Shown here one piece after another: positions 1-11,242 of a stretch of DNA of 64,000 bases. The notes below the pieces were generated by a model. It did not search any database and was not told the origin of the DNA. It worked only from the letters and a program-made list of their open reading frames with translations. The stretch is taken from assembly GCA_008638375.1 (NCBI GenBank), contig CM018052.1, positions 15,156,450 through 15,220,449 on the forward strand. The letters are read 5' to 3'. Position 1 is the stretch's first letter. Each line of letters begins with the position of its first letter. Source of the stretch: Nyssa sinensis. Taxonomy: Eukaryota; Streptophyta; Magnoliopsida; Cornales; Nyssaceae. A program made the position numbers and the translations under genes.

Positions 1-725
1 TTGGGGGGTATGCCGGGCCCCAAAAGACCGAGGGTGTGCCAAACCTTAAAACAATATAAATGCATCTCTTATATGATTGATATGACTGCGATTGTTGAAT
101 GATACTATTTCCTATGATTTATCTTATACTGAGATAACATTCCTTATTAAATTAATTGTGATTGATTTATTGTGGCAGTACATTCATGTCAATACATTGT
201 CATTGAGAGTTTCATGTTGATGTTATATTCACTACTCCTTATTGAATATTGTGACCCCCACTATTTATTGGCCATTGTGGCAATTGTTCTCATTGGTTAT
301 TACAGCATCTCATTTCCTATGATTGGCTATCATATTCATATTCATGGATTCATAATCTTTTATGATCACCAATACCAGTGTCGGAGATGAAAATTTACAT
401 GCTGAGCTTTTGTAGGTCATTCCATATTACTTACCATTTTTTAAGTAGCGACACTGCAAGACCCCAATAGGAGTCTGAGAGCATAGGAGGACATTTTGAG
501 AAAATGTACCAGTCTATGATGTAGTTCTCCTATACGGATATGTTTAGTTCTTAAATTGACACTTGTAGAACCATATGATATATTACAGACTTTCACTGAT
601 TATTGTTTTAAATTTTTAGTATGTTGCATATTTTTACTATGATACAGGAATGGAAAAAGTAGAGACGGCCTTAGGGTCAGTCCCGCTACATGAGATCTGC
701 ATAGGGTGGGTTTCGGGTCGTGACA
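1..725 (+). repeat. LTR 3' end, family 1 (truncated by window edge)
   Basis: This is the 3' part of a long terminal repeat that ends in TCGGGTCGTGACA at 725. The last ~50 bases match, in the same orientation, the end of the solo LTR at 57602-60854. In reverse complement they match the beginnings of the repeats at 32412 and 39466. The opening stretch (GGGCCC next to an ACCGAGGG motif) is the reverse complement of 33120-33160. Its start lies outside the window, so solo or full-length status cannot be decided. The five bases after it (AATGA) should be its target-site duplication. No coding capacity is visible; the short open frames are chance. Confidence 0.75.
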
Positions 726-733
726 AATGATAT

Positions 734-773
<40 letters not shown>

Positions 774-1690
774 TATTGAACATACTCGAGTGGTGTGAGG
801 TTTGAGAGGATATTGATATTGATGAGCACCGTTTGAGGTGTGGATTGAGATATTGAAATTATGAAAAAGAATACCTATGGGAATTAGTCAAGTCTTTTGT
901 GTGCTCTTGAGCATGGTAAGATTGTGCTTTACCCGAGGTTCCATTTATGATAGGGATGGTGTCTCTTCTCTGCTTGCAAGCTATAAACCCATGCGGGTGG
1001 TCATTTGTCTCCATCGAGTTAGTAACTCATAAAACCCTAAGGCTTACCGGGCGCTATATTAGATGAATACTCATGGGATTGAGATTATTGAGAGAATGAA
1101 ATGAGATGAATAAGACTTAATCCCTTTTTGCTGTGAGTTCAATTACTTGAGATTATTTCCCTTGACTCATCTGTAATATTTCATTCTGATTAGTGATGAA
1201 TTGAATATTTTCAGTTGTAATACATTTTTATTGTGGTTTTGAACAGGAAATGGAGGTGCTTCGTGGGGTTGGTAAGTTTATACTCGCCTCTTGTGATTGA
1301 TTACATGTTTATGTACATTGTTCTTGTGGCATTAAAATAAGAAATAGAGGTGCTTCATGGATTAGATGTTTATATTTATGCCATGTGTCCGACCTCTAGA
1401 TATCGACTACTTGACCATTATTGTCAAACCACATGTAGTGGTGCGATGGCGCTTTGGTACTTATGCCGGTGTTTGAGATATGATAATGTGGTGTGCTTGT
1501 GATGTATAATAGACTATAGGGTATGTCCTTTTCGGACTTGCATTATTTATTGGCACACTACTTGCTTGTGTGTTTTGGGAAACCGTATTGAGCGTTATGG
1601 CTCACCCCTACTGTTCATGGGAATGACAAGTATTGACTTAATGGAAGATAGCTGTAGAAGCAGTACGGGATGAATTGAAGTCACTATAAA
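726..1690 (+). repeat. Partial 5' LTR of degenerate retrotransposon X
   Basis: The stretch runs in parallel, with scattered substitutions and small indels, with 25925-26890. Shared landmarks in order are TATTGATATATAT, GATATTGATATTGATGAGCA, GGTGGTCATTTGTCTCCATC, CCCTTTTTGCTGTGAGTT and GACTACTTGACCATTATTGT. Because 25925-26890 lies inside the LTR that begins at 2211, this is best read as the matching segment of the other LTR of element X. Similarity stops just after TCACTATA near 1690, so the 3' end of this LTR has been deleted. The family-1 LTR at 1-725 is inserted at its left limit. Confidence 0.6.
736..771. repeat. (AT)n microsatellite
   Basis: An uninterrupted AT dinucleotide run of about 36 bases. 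The corresponding position of the paralogous segment near 25935 has only a short TATATAT, so the run expanded after the two copies separated. Confidence 0.95.
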
Positions 1691-2210
1691 ATGCTAAAAT
1701 AAGAAATGAAACTTGTTAATTTTCTTATGTTTGGAAATTGAATAGTGGATGCTTAGTGTACTTATGCTTGAGCCTTTAGAGCTATTATTGTGTTAAGCTC
1801 TCTTATCGAGATATATATTACTTTTGGATAGTATTCACTCATGGGTGAATGTTGTGTATCAGAGTGAGCTTTATTACCTTAGAGATTGTATATGATAGAC
1901 CTTGTCGGTCTTCTTTTTATTTAGTTGGGTTGGTAGTTTAACCTTAGTATGCTTAGGCTCAGTTTGTGATAGAGATGAACAATGTAGCTTGAGATATGGC
2001 ATTGGTGATAACACTTGGTGTAGAAAAATTCCAGATTCTCTCACAAATTGGTGATTGTTGTATCATAAGAGATAACTTGAATTTCGCGGACAAGATTCTT
2101 ATAAGGCGGGGAGATTGTAGCAACCCAAGAAATTATCAAATGATGTTTTGATAATGTGCTATTTAGAGTGATTAAATTTTGAGGATGAATTTTTTATAAG
2201 GGGTGGAAAT
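1691..2210 (+). mobile_element. Internal remnant of element X with two polypurine-tract-like sites
   Basis: About 520 bases of AT-rich DNA without a usable reading frame lie between the broken LTR segment and the LTR start at 2211. Two polypurine tracts are visible, each followed by an LTR-like TG start: AAGGCGGGGAGAT at 2103-2115, followed by TGTAGCAACC at 2116, and AAGGGGTGGAAA at 2198-2209, followed by TGTAAGGACC at 2211. Both are preceded by the GA(G)GA(T/C)-AAGATTC or GATGAATTTT context typical of the end of a Ty3/gypsy polyprotein frame. gag and pol are gone, so X is an internal-deletion derivative. Confidence 0.5.
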
Positions 2211-3221
2211 TGTAAGGACCTAAAAAATCATCAAAGGGCAATTCGGTAAATTGTAAGCATAAGCTAAAGACAGACTGGAGATAAATCAAAGATGATTCAG
2301 ATAAATTGTAAAATGAGTCAATAAGTCATCAATATGACACAGTGAGACTAAAAATAAATTTTTGGGGATTTATTCAGAATTGGTGTAAGTCACGAGACTA
2401 CACAAGCATTTATAGGATGCAAATTGATATGAAAACCCAAATGACAGAATTTTGGAAAACAGACTGTATATTTGGAATTAGAGCACCGAAATTAGCTAGT
2501 GTACCAAGTTTGGTGCGATTCTGAGACAGTTCTAATTCAAACTAATGTGCGCACATAGTAGGCCAACTGGCCACGGGAAGCACTGGAGAACGTGCAAAGC
2601 TTTCATGAGAAGCTTGGTGTGTGATTTAGGCTGGCACACATGTCATCTTTTGGTTGGACAAGAAAGCATCCAATGTTGAAATGCTTATGTGTAGGTGTGT
2701 GTACTTGGACAACTTTTACAATTGCTTTAGTGGACGAATGTGTGTGTTATGTGACAAGTGAGAGACAACCCACCCCTCTCCTATCAATCAACAAAAACCA
2801 CCCTTCCCTCTTTTCCTTTCAAAAATCAGATATCTCTCTCTCTCTCTTTCTCTCTCTCTTTTCTCACTCTTCCTCCCAAGGCAAAAATTTTGTGTGTGTG
2901 TGTGTGTATTGTGGGAGAGAATAGTGAATATGTGTTAAGTTGTGTGCAATAGAGATTGTGTGCTATGAATGAGGGTGAGGGTGAAAGATGTAGTCGGTGT
3001 GTGAATCAGTGTATGTTATGTGTGTATGTGAGGGTATGAAAAACACACACTGTGAGACACCACCAACCGAATCAAAAGAAGAAGAAAAGAGGGAGGATGC
3101 ACCTGGTACTACAACTCAGCGGCAGGGACCACTACAGATCAGGTAGGGACCTTTTAGACTTTATTGAGTTTAGTTTTGGATTCGTTGAGATTTTGAATGC
3201 ATGTGTGTGTGCCTTTTCGTG

Positions 3222-3262
<41 letters not shown>

Positions 3263-4479
3263 GTGTGTGGTTGTTTGTGACGCGCAATAGAGAGAGAGAG
3301 AGAGAGAAAGACCAAAACTAGGTCTTTCAGTTTCTTGGGGAATCAATGGTTAAGTCTAGTATAGAAGGATAGAAGGGGAAACTAGGAGGGATTTGGAAAA
3401 GATTCGGGGAGTAGGGGAGGTCGGGACAGTAAGAGAGAAGGTTGGGACAGTAGGAGATTGGTAGAAATTCTCAACTTATAAAAAATCGGGTTTCTTCTTT
3501 TAGGATGTTATGGAACCTTAAAATTTGACCCAAAATGATTGTAATTACAACTAATGTTTTTTAGGGTAATAGAGGGATCAAAATGTCTTGAGAAACAGCA
3601 TAAAAAAATAAGAAAAGAATTTTAGTTTCGGTGAAATCGCCGGAGAAGATGATCGAAAGTTGGTCAGCAATGACTACTGTTCCAACATTAACCGGTCAAT
3701 AGTCAAGGAGTCAATTAGGTCGGGTCACGGGTTGTTGACCGGGTCGGGTCGGGTTAGATCAAGGGTCCGGTCCAGTGAGATTGGGCCTAAGGGTCTATTT
3801 GGCTACAGGGAAATTTGAAACTTAGTTTTGAAATTGGAATTGGAATAGTGATAACCCTATTCTGAAAATTGGGAACAAAATTTAATTCAGCTTGTTTGGT
3901 TACAGGTTTAAGAAATTTAAATTTTAGAAATTAAAAAGGGGCAGGTTTATTTGAAATTCTTTATAAATCAATGAACTAGTTTCAAGAAAATTACGAAAAA
4001 GCCCACTTGTTCATAAAATTAAAAATAAAGCCAATTAAATGGAATAGAGGTCATTCTTAAAGTTTTTGTGCATTCCAGACTCAATGGCAAAATCGGTTTG
4101 GACATTCGAGGATTCGGGGTTGTCCCACATGAGTAAGATAAATTATGAAAATGCCCCTAATGACAAATTGACTAATCTAAAGGCTAATTAAAATCTAGAA
4201 AAGGCTATTCCCATGTTTTTGGGTGCCCGAAATCCAAATATATGATCAGATTGAACAAATTGAGATTTGCTGATGGTCCTACATAGAAATGACAACTATA
4301 TAAAAAATTACTAAAATGCCCCTAGCCATGGAACAGATACCTAGAAGCATTGATAAAATATAAACATGATATCATTAGGATTGTTGGACTTTTTGAATTC
4401 AATTCCAAGGTCGGTTTTGAGAGATGACATCTCAGTAGACTCGTAACTTGTCCAGTAAATTACAAAAATGCTCTTATGG
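2211..4479 (+). repeat. 3' LTR of element X, left part (interrupted by CACTA)
   Basis: The LTR starts TGTAAGGACCTAAAAAATC directly after a polypurine tract and resumes at 25353, ending AGAGGCGTGACA at 27221. Without the insertion it is about 4.1 kb. This half holds a pyrimidine-rich stretch (2800-2880), a (TG)n run (2891-2908), an AT run (3226-3260) and an (AG)n run (3289-3306). It also holds two copies (near 4074 and 4397) of the ATTC-GACTCAATGG-type module shared by other LTR families here. The five bases after 27221 (ACCTC) are not found before 2211, as expected for the 3' LTR of an element rather than a solo LTR. Confidence 0.7.
3226..3260. repeat. (AT)n microsatellite
   Basis: An AT dinucleotide run inside the element X LTR, followed by TG-rich and AG-rich runs up to about 3306. 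It produces spurious tyrosine/isoleucine-rich open frames that are not genes. Confidence 0.95.
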
Positions 4480-4509
4480 CACTCCAAAAAAATATACTAT
4501 TTGCGACGC
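4480..4509 (+). repeat. Left terminal inverted repeat of CACTA
   Basis: It begins CACTCCAAAAAAATATAC and leads into TTTGCGACGC. Compared with the right end read on the opposite strand (CACTATAGGAAAATAC...), eight of 30 positions differ and most differences are transitions. TSD TGG precedes it. Confidence 0.85.
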
Positions 4510-4803
4510 TCATTATTCGCGACGCACGAAAATCGTTGCTAAAAGTCCCTTTTAGCGACGCACAACTGTGTGTCGCGAATAGTTGGAAGAAATTAAGAAA
4601 AAAATTGATTCAGGTGTGAAAAATTAGGCGCGAATGTATTAGCGATGCACATAAGGGAATTTGCGACGCATATGGGCGTCGCTAATATGGGCGACGCTCG
4701 TTTGGTTGTCGCAAATAGAACGATTAACCGAAACGATGACATTTTTAAGGAATTAGTGACGCACAGGACACTATTAGTGACGTCCATGTGTGCGTCGCTA
4801 ATA
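4499..4803. repeat. Left subterminal GCGACGC repeats of CACTA
   Basis: About ten copies of a (T)TAGCGACGC-like motif in both orientations, for example near 4502, 4516, 4554, 4668, 4690 and, inverted, near 4674-4684 and 4791-4800. Pairs of opposed copies make short palindromes, such as GCGACGCATATGGGCGTCGC at 4663-4682. In CACTA elements, subterminal repeats are the binding sites of the element's own DNA-binding protein. The same motif family recurs at the right end. Confidence 0.85.
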
Positions 4804-5928
4804 AGTCCCTATTATACCCAATTCGATCTCTCGCTCTGTCTCAGACGCCCTTGATCTGTTTCTCTCTCCAACTCAGTCTCTGATCTCCATCTCTCATCTC
4901 TCGTTGCTTCTTTATCGATCTCTCACTCTGTCTCCAATGCAAGATTTGGATTGTGGTTTGAAACCGATCTCTCACTGCTTCTCCGTCGATCTCTTTCTTT
5001 CTTTAGATCGATCTCCGATCTCTCACTCTCTGATCACCTGTTCACCGTGTTTGAGAAAGGTTAGGCTTTGTGGTTTATTTTTGTTTATTTTCTTCTTCTT
5101 CATTTTAATAAACATGTTTGACATGGTATAAACAATTTGAAACTTCTCTCTATTACTTTCCATATCATGATTGTTGAAATAAAAAGCGAGAGATTTTTTT
5201 TCATATTTTTCTTGAATGTAATAATGGTGAAAACACTGTAACAATGCATTACAACCAAAGAAAGCATGATTTTTAGAGGCTTAGTTAAGTAAATTGTTTG
5301 GAAATTTTGGTTCCTAATGGTGGTCTTAATGCTCATCGTCCTACTGGTAAGGACTCCTACTCGAGATTAGTATTTTAGTTTCTTGTTATTAGATGTTAAT
5401 ATTTTCTAGTCAATGATAATCAGCCACAGTATCCGCCTGAAATGATTTCACTCTTTTTCTAGTGGTCTTTTAGTATATTTTTTGTTGAATACTTATTTTA
5501 GTTTGCTTGTTATGGTCAGAGTTCCAATCTTCTTCAAATTAGGGTTGCAACTGAGGAATTTTTTTGGCAACTCCAAGCTTAGTTTAGTTTAAGCTTTAAT
5601 TTTTAACCCTGGGCTCCACTTTGGTTGATGGTGGTTGGGATTGAGTTGTTTTTGTCTATGGAAAGGTAACTTATCAGGTCAACTTAGTTGCTCCATTTGC
5701 CAACTGAATTTCTTGGACTGATGGGCTGTTTGGTGGCTTTTGTTTTGAATTTGAGATTGGATTTCTGACTGAATGTTTGTGTATAACCGTTGTTCTTGGC
5801 TGCTGTCTCTTACTGAATATCAATAAAAATACAGGGAATGTCTGTATAATTTTTATTTTAATTAATTATAAGAAAATAAAAGTACTATATCGATGACTTA
5901 AAACAGGCATATAGTTTTATATATATAG

Positions 5929-5960
<32 letters not shown>

Positions 5961-7538
5961 GCACACACATACACACATTTATCCAATTTAAATTAAGTTG
6001 GCGGAATGCAACCTTTTGGTTGAATGGTCTCTATTTTAGAAGTAAAATTATTTAGTTATCATTACATGTAAAAAAAAGTTATTATATTTATTTTTAACCA
6101 AAAGTATTTCTATATTTCCATTTTAGAGGAAAAAAAGTTGAAGGAAATCATAAAAAGGAACTCATAATTAAGTTGTATTTTTTTTTTTAATTTTGTATAT
6201 ATAAAAATTGTGCAGGACACTTATTAAAATATATCTACCGATTTTATTTTGTCAAACCAATATATGTTCTTTTATCTCAATAATAGGCTGTTTGAGTATG
6301 AAGAAAAGGAAATTAGAAAATGAAAATAATTAAAAGAATGGAAAACATATTTTACCCCATGCGAGAAGATACATCTACTACATATTCTATATCGTAGACA
6401 GTTTTATTCATTCTTATTAGTCATTTTGACCAAGCACTAGCTTGAGTGGTATCTCTTCCACCTCCCAAAAAGGAGGTTTAGGGTTCAATTCCCAATTGGG
6501 ACAAAGTGGGTGTGTGATTTTGAAGACATGAGAAATCCAATCTCAAATTTATCTGAAATTTTTAACTATCAGTCTGACCACTTACTAAGAAACTCATAAA
6601 ACTGGCTATAATTTTTTTAAGACATTTTGTTTGTTTGTTTTTGTTTTTGTTTTTTTTTTTTTTTTTTTTGTGATAAATCAGACTAGAGTGGTGATAGGTT
6701 TAGGTGAAACTGCTGTTGGACCACAGGTTTGGTCTGGTTTTTGTATTAGTGGTCTGTTTTAGGCTTTCAGCTAGCTAGCAGGTCACTATGCTGGAGTTGG
6801 GTTTCTTACAAACAAATCATATCTCATTGTGGCATGTGTGTGATTGAGCTAATTACGAATACCAATACACGGTTATCTTGCTAGTTAGTCCGACAACTCA
6901 CACCCCATGTAGGTATTAGATCAGATGAGTTTTGGCTAGAAGAGCATCCAGTTCTCTTTTCTCCTATATTGCGTGCTGATGCGCCTTTTCAGCAGGGCTA
7001 CTGTGAACGTGGCCTAATATTTTTTTTACGGATTACTTCGTGAAAAAAAAAATTATAGTGATTGTTTTGTAAGTTAGCAAGTGCATTCATGTAAGCCTAA
7101 CCCCGTTCAGGAGTCATTTTCATCACATGTGAACCTTATCACGAAATTTATTCGCCATTGGGCTCGTGTGTGTGAAAATTGATTCTTGAATTGTCTAAAG
7201 AGGACAGTTCGGGAATGCATAAATCAGCATTGCAATCAATAGCGCATATGCTTGAATATTTCATTATGATAAAATTTTAGCACGGTCTCCTATTGTTCTC
7301 TTGGTATATATTTAGGCATGCTAACGTCTATCTCATATACTTGGAAAACCGTCGGGAGATGTTGTCGAAATATTGTCCGAGTTGAATCAAGCATTTGATT
7401 TGCTGCTGATTGCAATGTAGATTGTGCATTCATGAATGGGATAGGACCACCTTATCCTTTAGAGAGAAGTTGGAGGTGATAGGATTCATGTTTAATTTAT
7501 AACGAGTATCATTTTTGACTTGTATTTGGTAGACGAAA
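4804..7538 (+). other. CACTA 5' noncoding region
   Basis: Here lies a pyrimidine-rich stretch (4810-5060, many GATCTCTCACTCTGTCTC-like phrases) ending near AGAAAGGTTAGG, which could be a leader exon with a splice donor, followed by AT-rich intron-like DNA. It also contains a CACTCT run near 5930-5960, a tRNA-related SINE-like insertion (about 6430-6669) and a long poly-T. The ATG of the transposase at 7539 follows TTTGGTAG-ACGAAA, a plausible acceptor. No coding frame of meaningful length or recognisable family occurs. A promoter is likely near 4800-4820 but no single box is convincing. Confidence 0.5.
6430..6669 (+). mobile_element. SINE-like element (tRNA-related head, T-rich tail)
   Basis: A pol III-like box A (TAGCTTGAGTGG, 6438-6449) and a perfect box B (GGTTCAATTCC, 6482-6492) are about 45 bases apart. 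They are followed by a non-tRNA body and a TTTG-repeat plus poly-T tail ending near 6669. This order (tRNA-related head, body, simple tail) is that of plant SINEs. I see no convincing flanking target duplication, so the borders are approximate. It lies in the noncoding 5' part of the CACTA element, a neutral site for insertion. Confidence 0.5.
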
Positions 7539-10500
7539 ATGGATAAGAGTTGGATGGACAGGAGAGGCAGGCATTTGCCAAGGTATATGAAGGGGATCAA
7601 AGATTTTATTGAGTTTTCTTGTGCATCTGCAGATGGGAGAAATAGGATAAGATGTCCATGTAGGAGGTGCAATAATAGGGATTATATGCACATAGATGAG
7701 GCCAAAGAGCACCTACTCGAACACGGGATGGACAAGAGGTATACATGTTGGGAATTTCACGAGGAACGCCGTGACGTACGAGTGGTATTTAAGGATGAAG
7801 AAGAAAAAGACGACGATGACTTTGGTGATAATGTTGGGGTTGGTTACGAAGGCTTGCCACAAATGCTGGCAAACTTGCAAGGGGCTACAACTAGGCCGAG
7901 TAGTCATAGGAGTGACACAGGACAATCGGAAGCGTTTGAGTCATTGTTGAGGGAAGCAAGACAGCCGTTATATTTGTGTTGTGATAAGTTTTCAAAACTG
8001 GACTTTCTCGTGAAACTCCTTCATATTAAGACCATTGACCGATGGAGTAACAAATCATTTAATATAGTCATTGAATTGATTAAAGCAGTGCTTCCTACTG
8101 GGGAGACCCTTCCAAAATCATATTACGAGGCGACAAGAATATTAAGAGATTTGGGCCTCGGGTATATTCCCATAGATGCTTGCAAAAACGATTGCATGTT
8201 ATTTTGGAAGGAGATTGAACAATGTATGGAGTGTATGATGTGCCACGAACCCAGGTACAAGTTGAATGAAGGAAAGAGAAAGACAATTCCCCACAAGGTG
8301 CTGAGATATTTTCCCTTAAAACCTAGGCTACAAAGGTTGTACATGTCTCAAAAGACGGTAGAAGATATGCGGTGGCATAAGGAGAAGCGTGTTGTTGAGA
8401 AAAATGTATGTAAGCATCTGGCAGATTCTCAAACTTGGGCTGAGTTTGATAAAAATCATGAATGGTTTGCAAATGAGCCGTGTAATGTACGACTTGGGCT
8501 AGCTAGCAACGGTTTCAATCCGTTCGGGGACATGAGTAATGCCTACAGCATGTGGCCGGTGTTGCTTGTGCCGTATAACTTACCACCATGGAAATGTATG
8601 AAAGAACCATTTATCTTCATGTTGTTGCTTATTCCAGGGCCGAAGTCTCCTGGTAATGAAATTTATGTGTACTTACGGGAACTTGTTTGGGTAAAGCACT
8701 AAAGGGTATCTGGCATGTCCAGTTTGCAATAAGGATGCATGTTCCCTACATTTGTCTAATGGAAAGAAGATATGCTACACGTGCCATCGTTGTTTTCTAC
8801 CGCCATCACATGGCTGGCGAAATCAGCAGAAGCATCTGTTTAATGAAAAAATTGAGCGCAGATTGTCACCTCCATTGTTGTTTGGCAAAGATGTGTTGGC
8901 GCAATTGGCACTCATCCAACCAGTGAGGTTTGGGAAGATACCGAGTAGTAAGAAGAGGAAGCGTACTAATATGGAGTTAAATTGGATGAAGAAGAGAATA
9001 TTTTTTTATTTTCCGTATTGGGAGACCCTTAAGTTGAGGCATAATTTGGATGTTATGCATATCGAGAAGAACATCTGTGATAATGTGCTGGGAACTTTAA
9101 TGAACGTTGAAGGAAAGACGAAGGATATTTTTAAAGCCTGGTTGGACCTATAGGAGTTGGGAATACGAAAAGAGCTGCACCTAATATATAGCGGTGATAA
9201 ATATATCGTGCCCCATACACAGTATACGTTATCATCCGCAGAGCGAATGAGGATTTGCGAGTGGTTTAAATCGGTGAAGTTCCCAGATGGATACGCATCG
9301 AATATATCTCGGTGTGTAAATGTTATAGATGGGAAAATATCCGAATTGAAGAGCCATGACTACCATGTCCTTTTACAACGACTTCTTCTAGTTGCACTAC
9401 GTGCATATCGATGACATATCAACTACATTGACTGAGTTGGGCTGCTTCTTTAGAGAGTTATATGCGAAGAAGTTGAATTTGGAAGTACTTGAAAAGCTCG
9501 AAAGGGATGTTGTCGTGATCGTCTGTAAGTTGGAAAAGATTTTCCCTCCAGCTTTCTTTGATGTAATGGTCCATTTAGCTGTGCATTTGTCTCATGAGGC
9601 AAAAATTGGCGGACCTGTCCAACACCGTTGGATATATCTAATAGGAAGGTACATTTAATTTTATGAATTGTGTTATCTATCCATCTTAATTATTTTAATG
9701 TATAACTGATTAATTATTAAAATAGATATTTGCACACATTGAAGCAATATGTGCGTAACAAAGCACGACCGGAAGGGTCAATTGCTGAGGCTTACATTGA
9801 TGCTGAATGTCTCACCTTCTGCTCTATGCATCTTGAAGATATTGAGACAAGGTTTAATCGTCAAGAGCAAAATTATAATAGATGGCCAAGGCAGCAACCA
9901 ACTGGCCTTGCGGTGTTTAATTAGAATGTGCGGCCAATAGGTGCCCGTATATATGAATGGTGTCATCCTCAAGACTTGGAAAAGGCCCACTACACTGTGC
10001 TCAACAACTGCGATGAGACATTGTCATATTTTAAGTAAGTTTATCGAAATCATTGCAATACTACGTTAGCATACAAATGTAAGTTACATATAACATATCT
10101 CATCTTATGCAGTGAGCATACGATCGAGATTCAGAGAGAACATGTATCAAGTTCTGATCTAGAGCAAAGACAACAAAGTTTGTTTCCAAAGTGGTTCGGA
10201 GAACGTGTAAGACAAGGTTTCAATTAATTGTAATTGTATTAGTTAATGCATTTGTATTCAATTAATAGATGAAGCTATTATGCGACCAACAATCTCCTGA
10301 GGCGTACGATCAATTATATTCCTTGGCATGTGGTCCTAATCAAAGGATATCTCGCTACACTGGTTTAATTATTGATGGTGTTCGATTTCACACGAGGGAA
10401 CGTGAGGTCATTCGGCGAACACAAAATAGCGGAGTCCTTGTTCAGGGAGATGGTAATGCAAGACAAACTGTAGAGTACTATGGTGTTTTACAAGACATCA

Positions 10501-11072
10501 TACAGTTACATTATTGCTACGGTCATTCTGTGTATATTTTTAAATGTGATTAGTGGGATGTAAGTAATAAGAAGACTGGAATGCAGATCGATAAGCACTT
10601 CATAAGTGTTAATACGTCACGTACGGCATTTAAAGATGATCCGTATGTTTTGGCATCTCAAGCAAAATAAGTTTTCTATTTGAAGGACCCAAAAATAAGA
10701 TGTGATTGGCATGTTGTCCAAAAAATAAAATCTAAAAAAGTTTATGATGTCCTAAAAGTTGGCGAGGGAGATGAAGATGTGGAGAGGATTGAGGAGGCAC
10801 TACAAAAAGAGTCTCAAACTGATGTAGATGGTGTTGTCCGGCATGATCAGGAAGATGATACTTCGTATTAGTTGAATAGAACTGATGTAAAACCAGATCA
10901 TGTCATAGCTTCCAACGTCACCAATACCACACAATTAGATCTGAGGGATGCAACGTTCATTAATGATAATGATGACGAGGACAGTGGTTTTGATGATGAC
11001 ACGCTGTTAGACTATTGTACCGAGAATGAAGAAAATTCAAGTTCAGATGATGATACAGACTCAAATGAATAA
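7539..11072 (+). pseudogene. CACTA transposase, TNP2 family (degenerate)
   Basis: Several co-linear domains of the plant TNP2-type transposase are recognisable. 7539-7780 is the N-terminal transposase-associated domain, with the C-P-C-R-R-C cluster. 7960-9140 is the tnp2 transposase domain (landmarks: CDKFSKLDF, ATRILRDLGLGY, LIPGPKSPGN, CPVCNKDACS, HNLDVMHIEKNICDN). 9330-9650 and 9726-9900 match the DUF4218 region (LEKIFPPAFFDVMVHL, YVRNKARPEGSIAEAY), and 10269-10660 the DUF4216 region. The C-terminus is acidic. Introns with GT-AG ends fit at 9649-9725, 10035-10112 and 10207-10268. Lesions: an in-frame deletion-plus-shift near 8690 removes the part normally between the LIPGP and CPVC landmarks; stops lie at 9151, 9922, 10551, 10668 and 10869; a frameshift lies near 9405. 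In an active copy this enzyme would cut and join the element ends in the nucleus. This copy cannot encode it. Confidence 0.9.
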
Positions 11073-11242
11073 TTTTAATAGTTGTCTCATGTGTTAGTAT
11101 CAAATGTAATGGTTTTCGGCTTTTATAATGTAATGGATATTCAATTTTATGATGTAATGGGTAATCATTTTTACAATCTCCTGAGGATTTTATTTTTTAT
11201 GATTAAATAGAAAAAAATTTATTTTTAAACTTTCTTTATAGA
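11073..11242 (+). other. Spacer between the two CACTA genes
   Basis: An AT-rich, T-biased interval between the stop of the transposase frame and the ATG of the second gene. It contains two tandem-like phrases around TAATGTAATGG (near 11128 and 11152) that could serve as polyadenylation context. Nothing coding is present. Confidence 0.4.

Noticed and set aside
2640..3321. Overlapping open frames with Ser/Leu and Cys/Val runs
   Set aside because: They derive from (TC)n, (TG)n, (AT)n and (AG)n tracts of the element X LTR.
8687..8926. Separate small gene inside the transposase
   Set aside because: It is an alternative frame of the TNP2 domain; the frame giving CPVCNKDACS and HNLDVMHIEKN fits the family.
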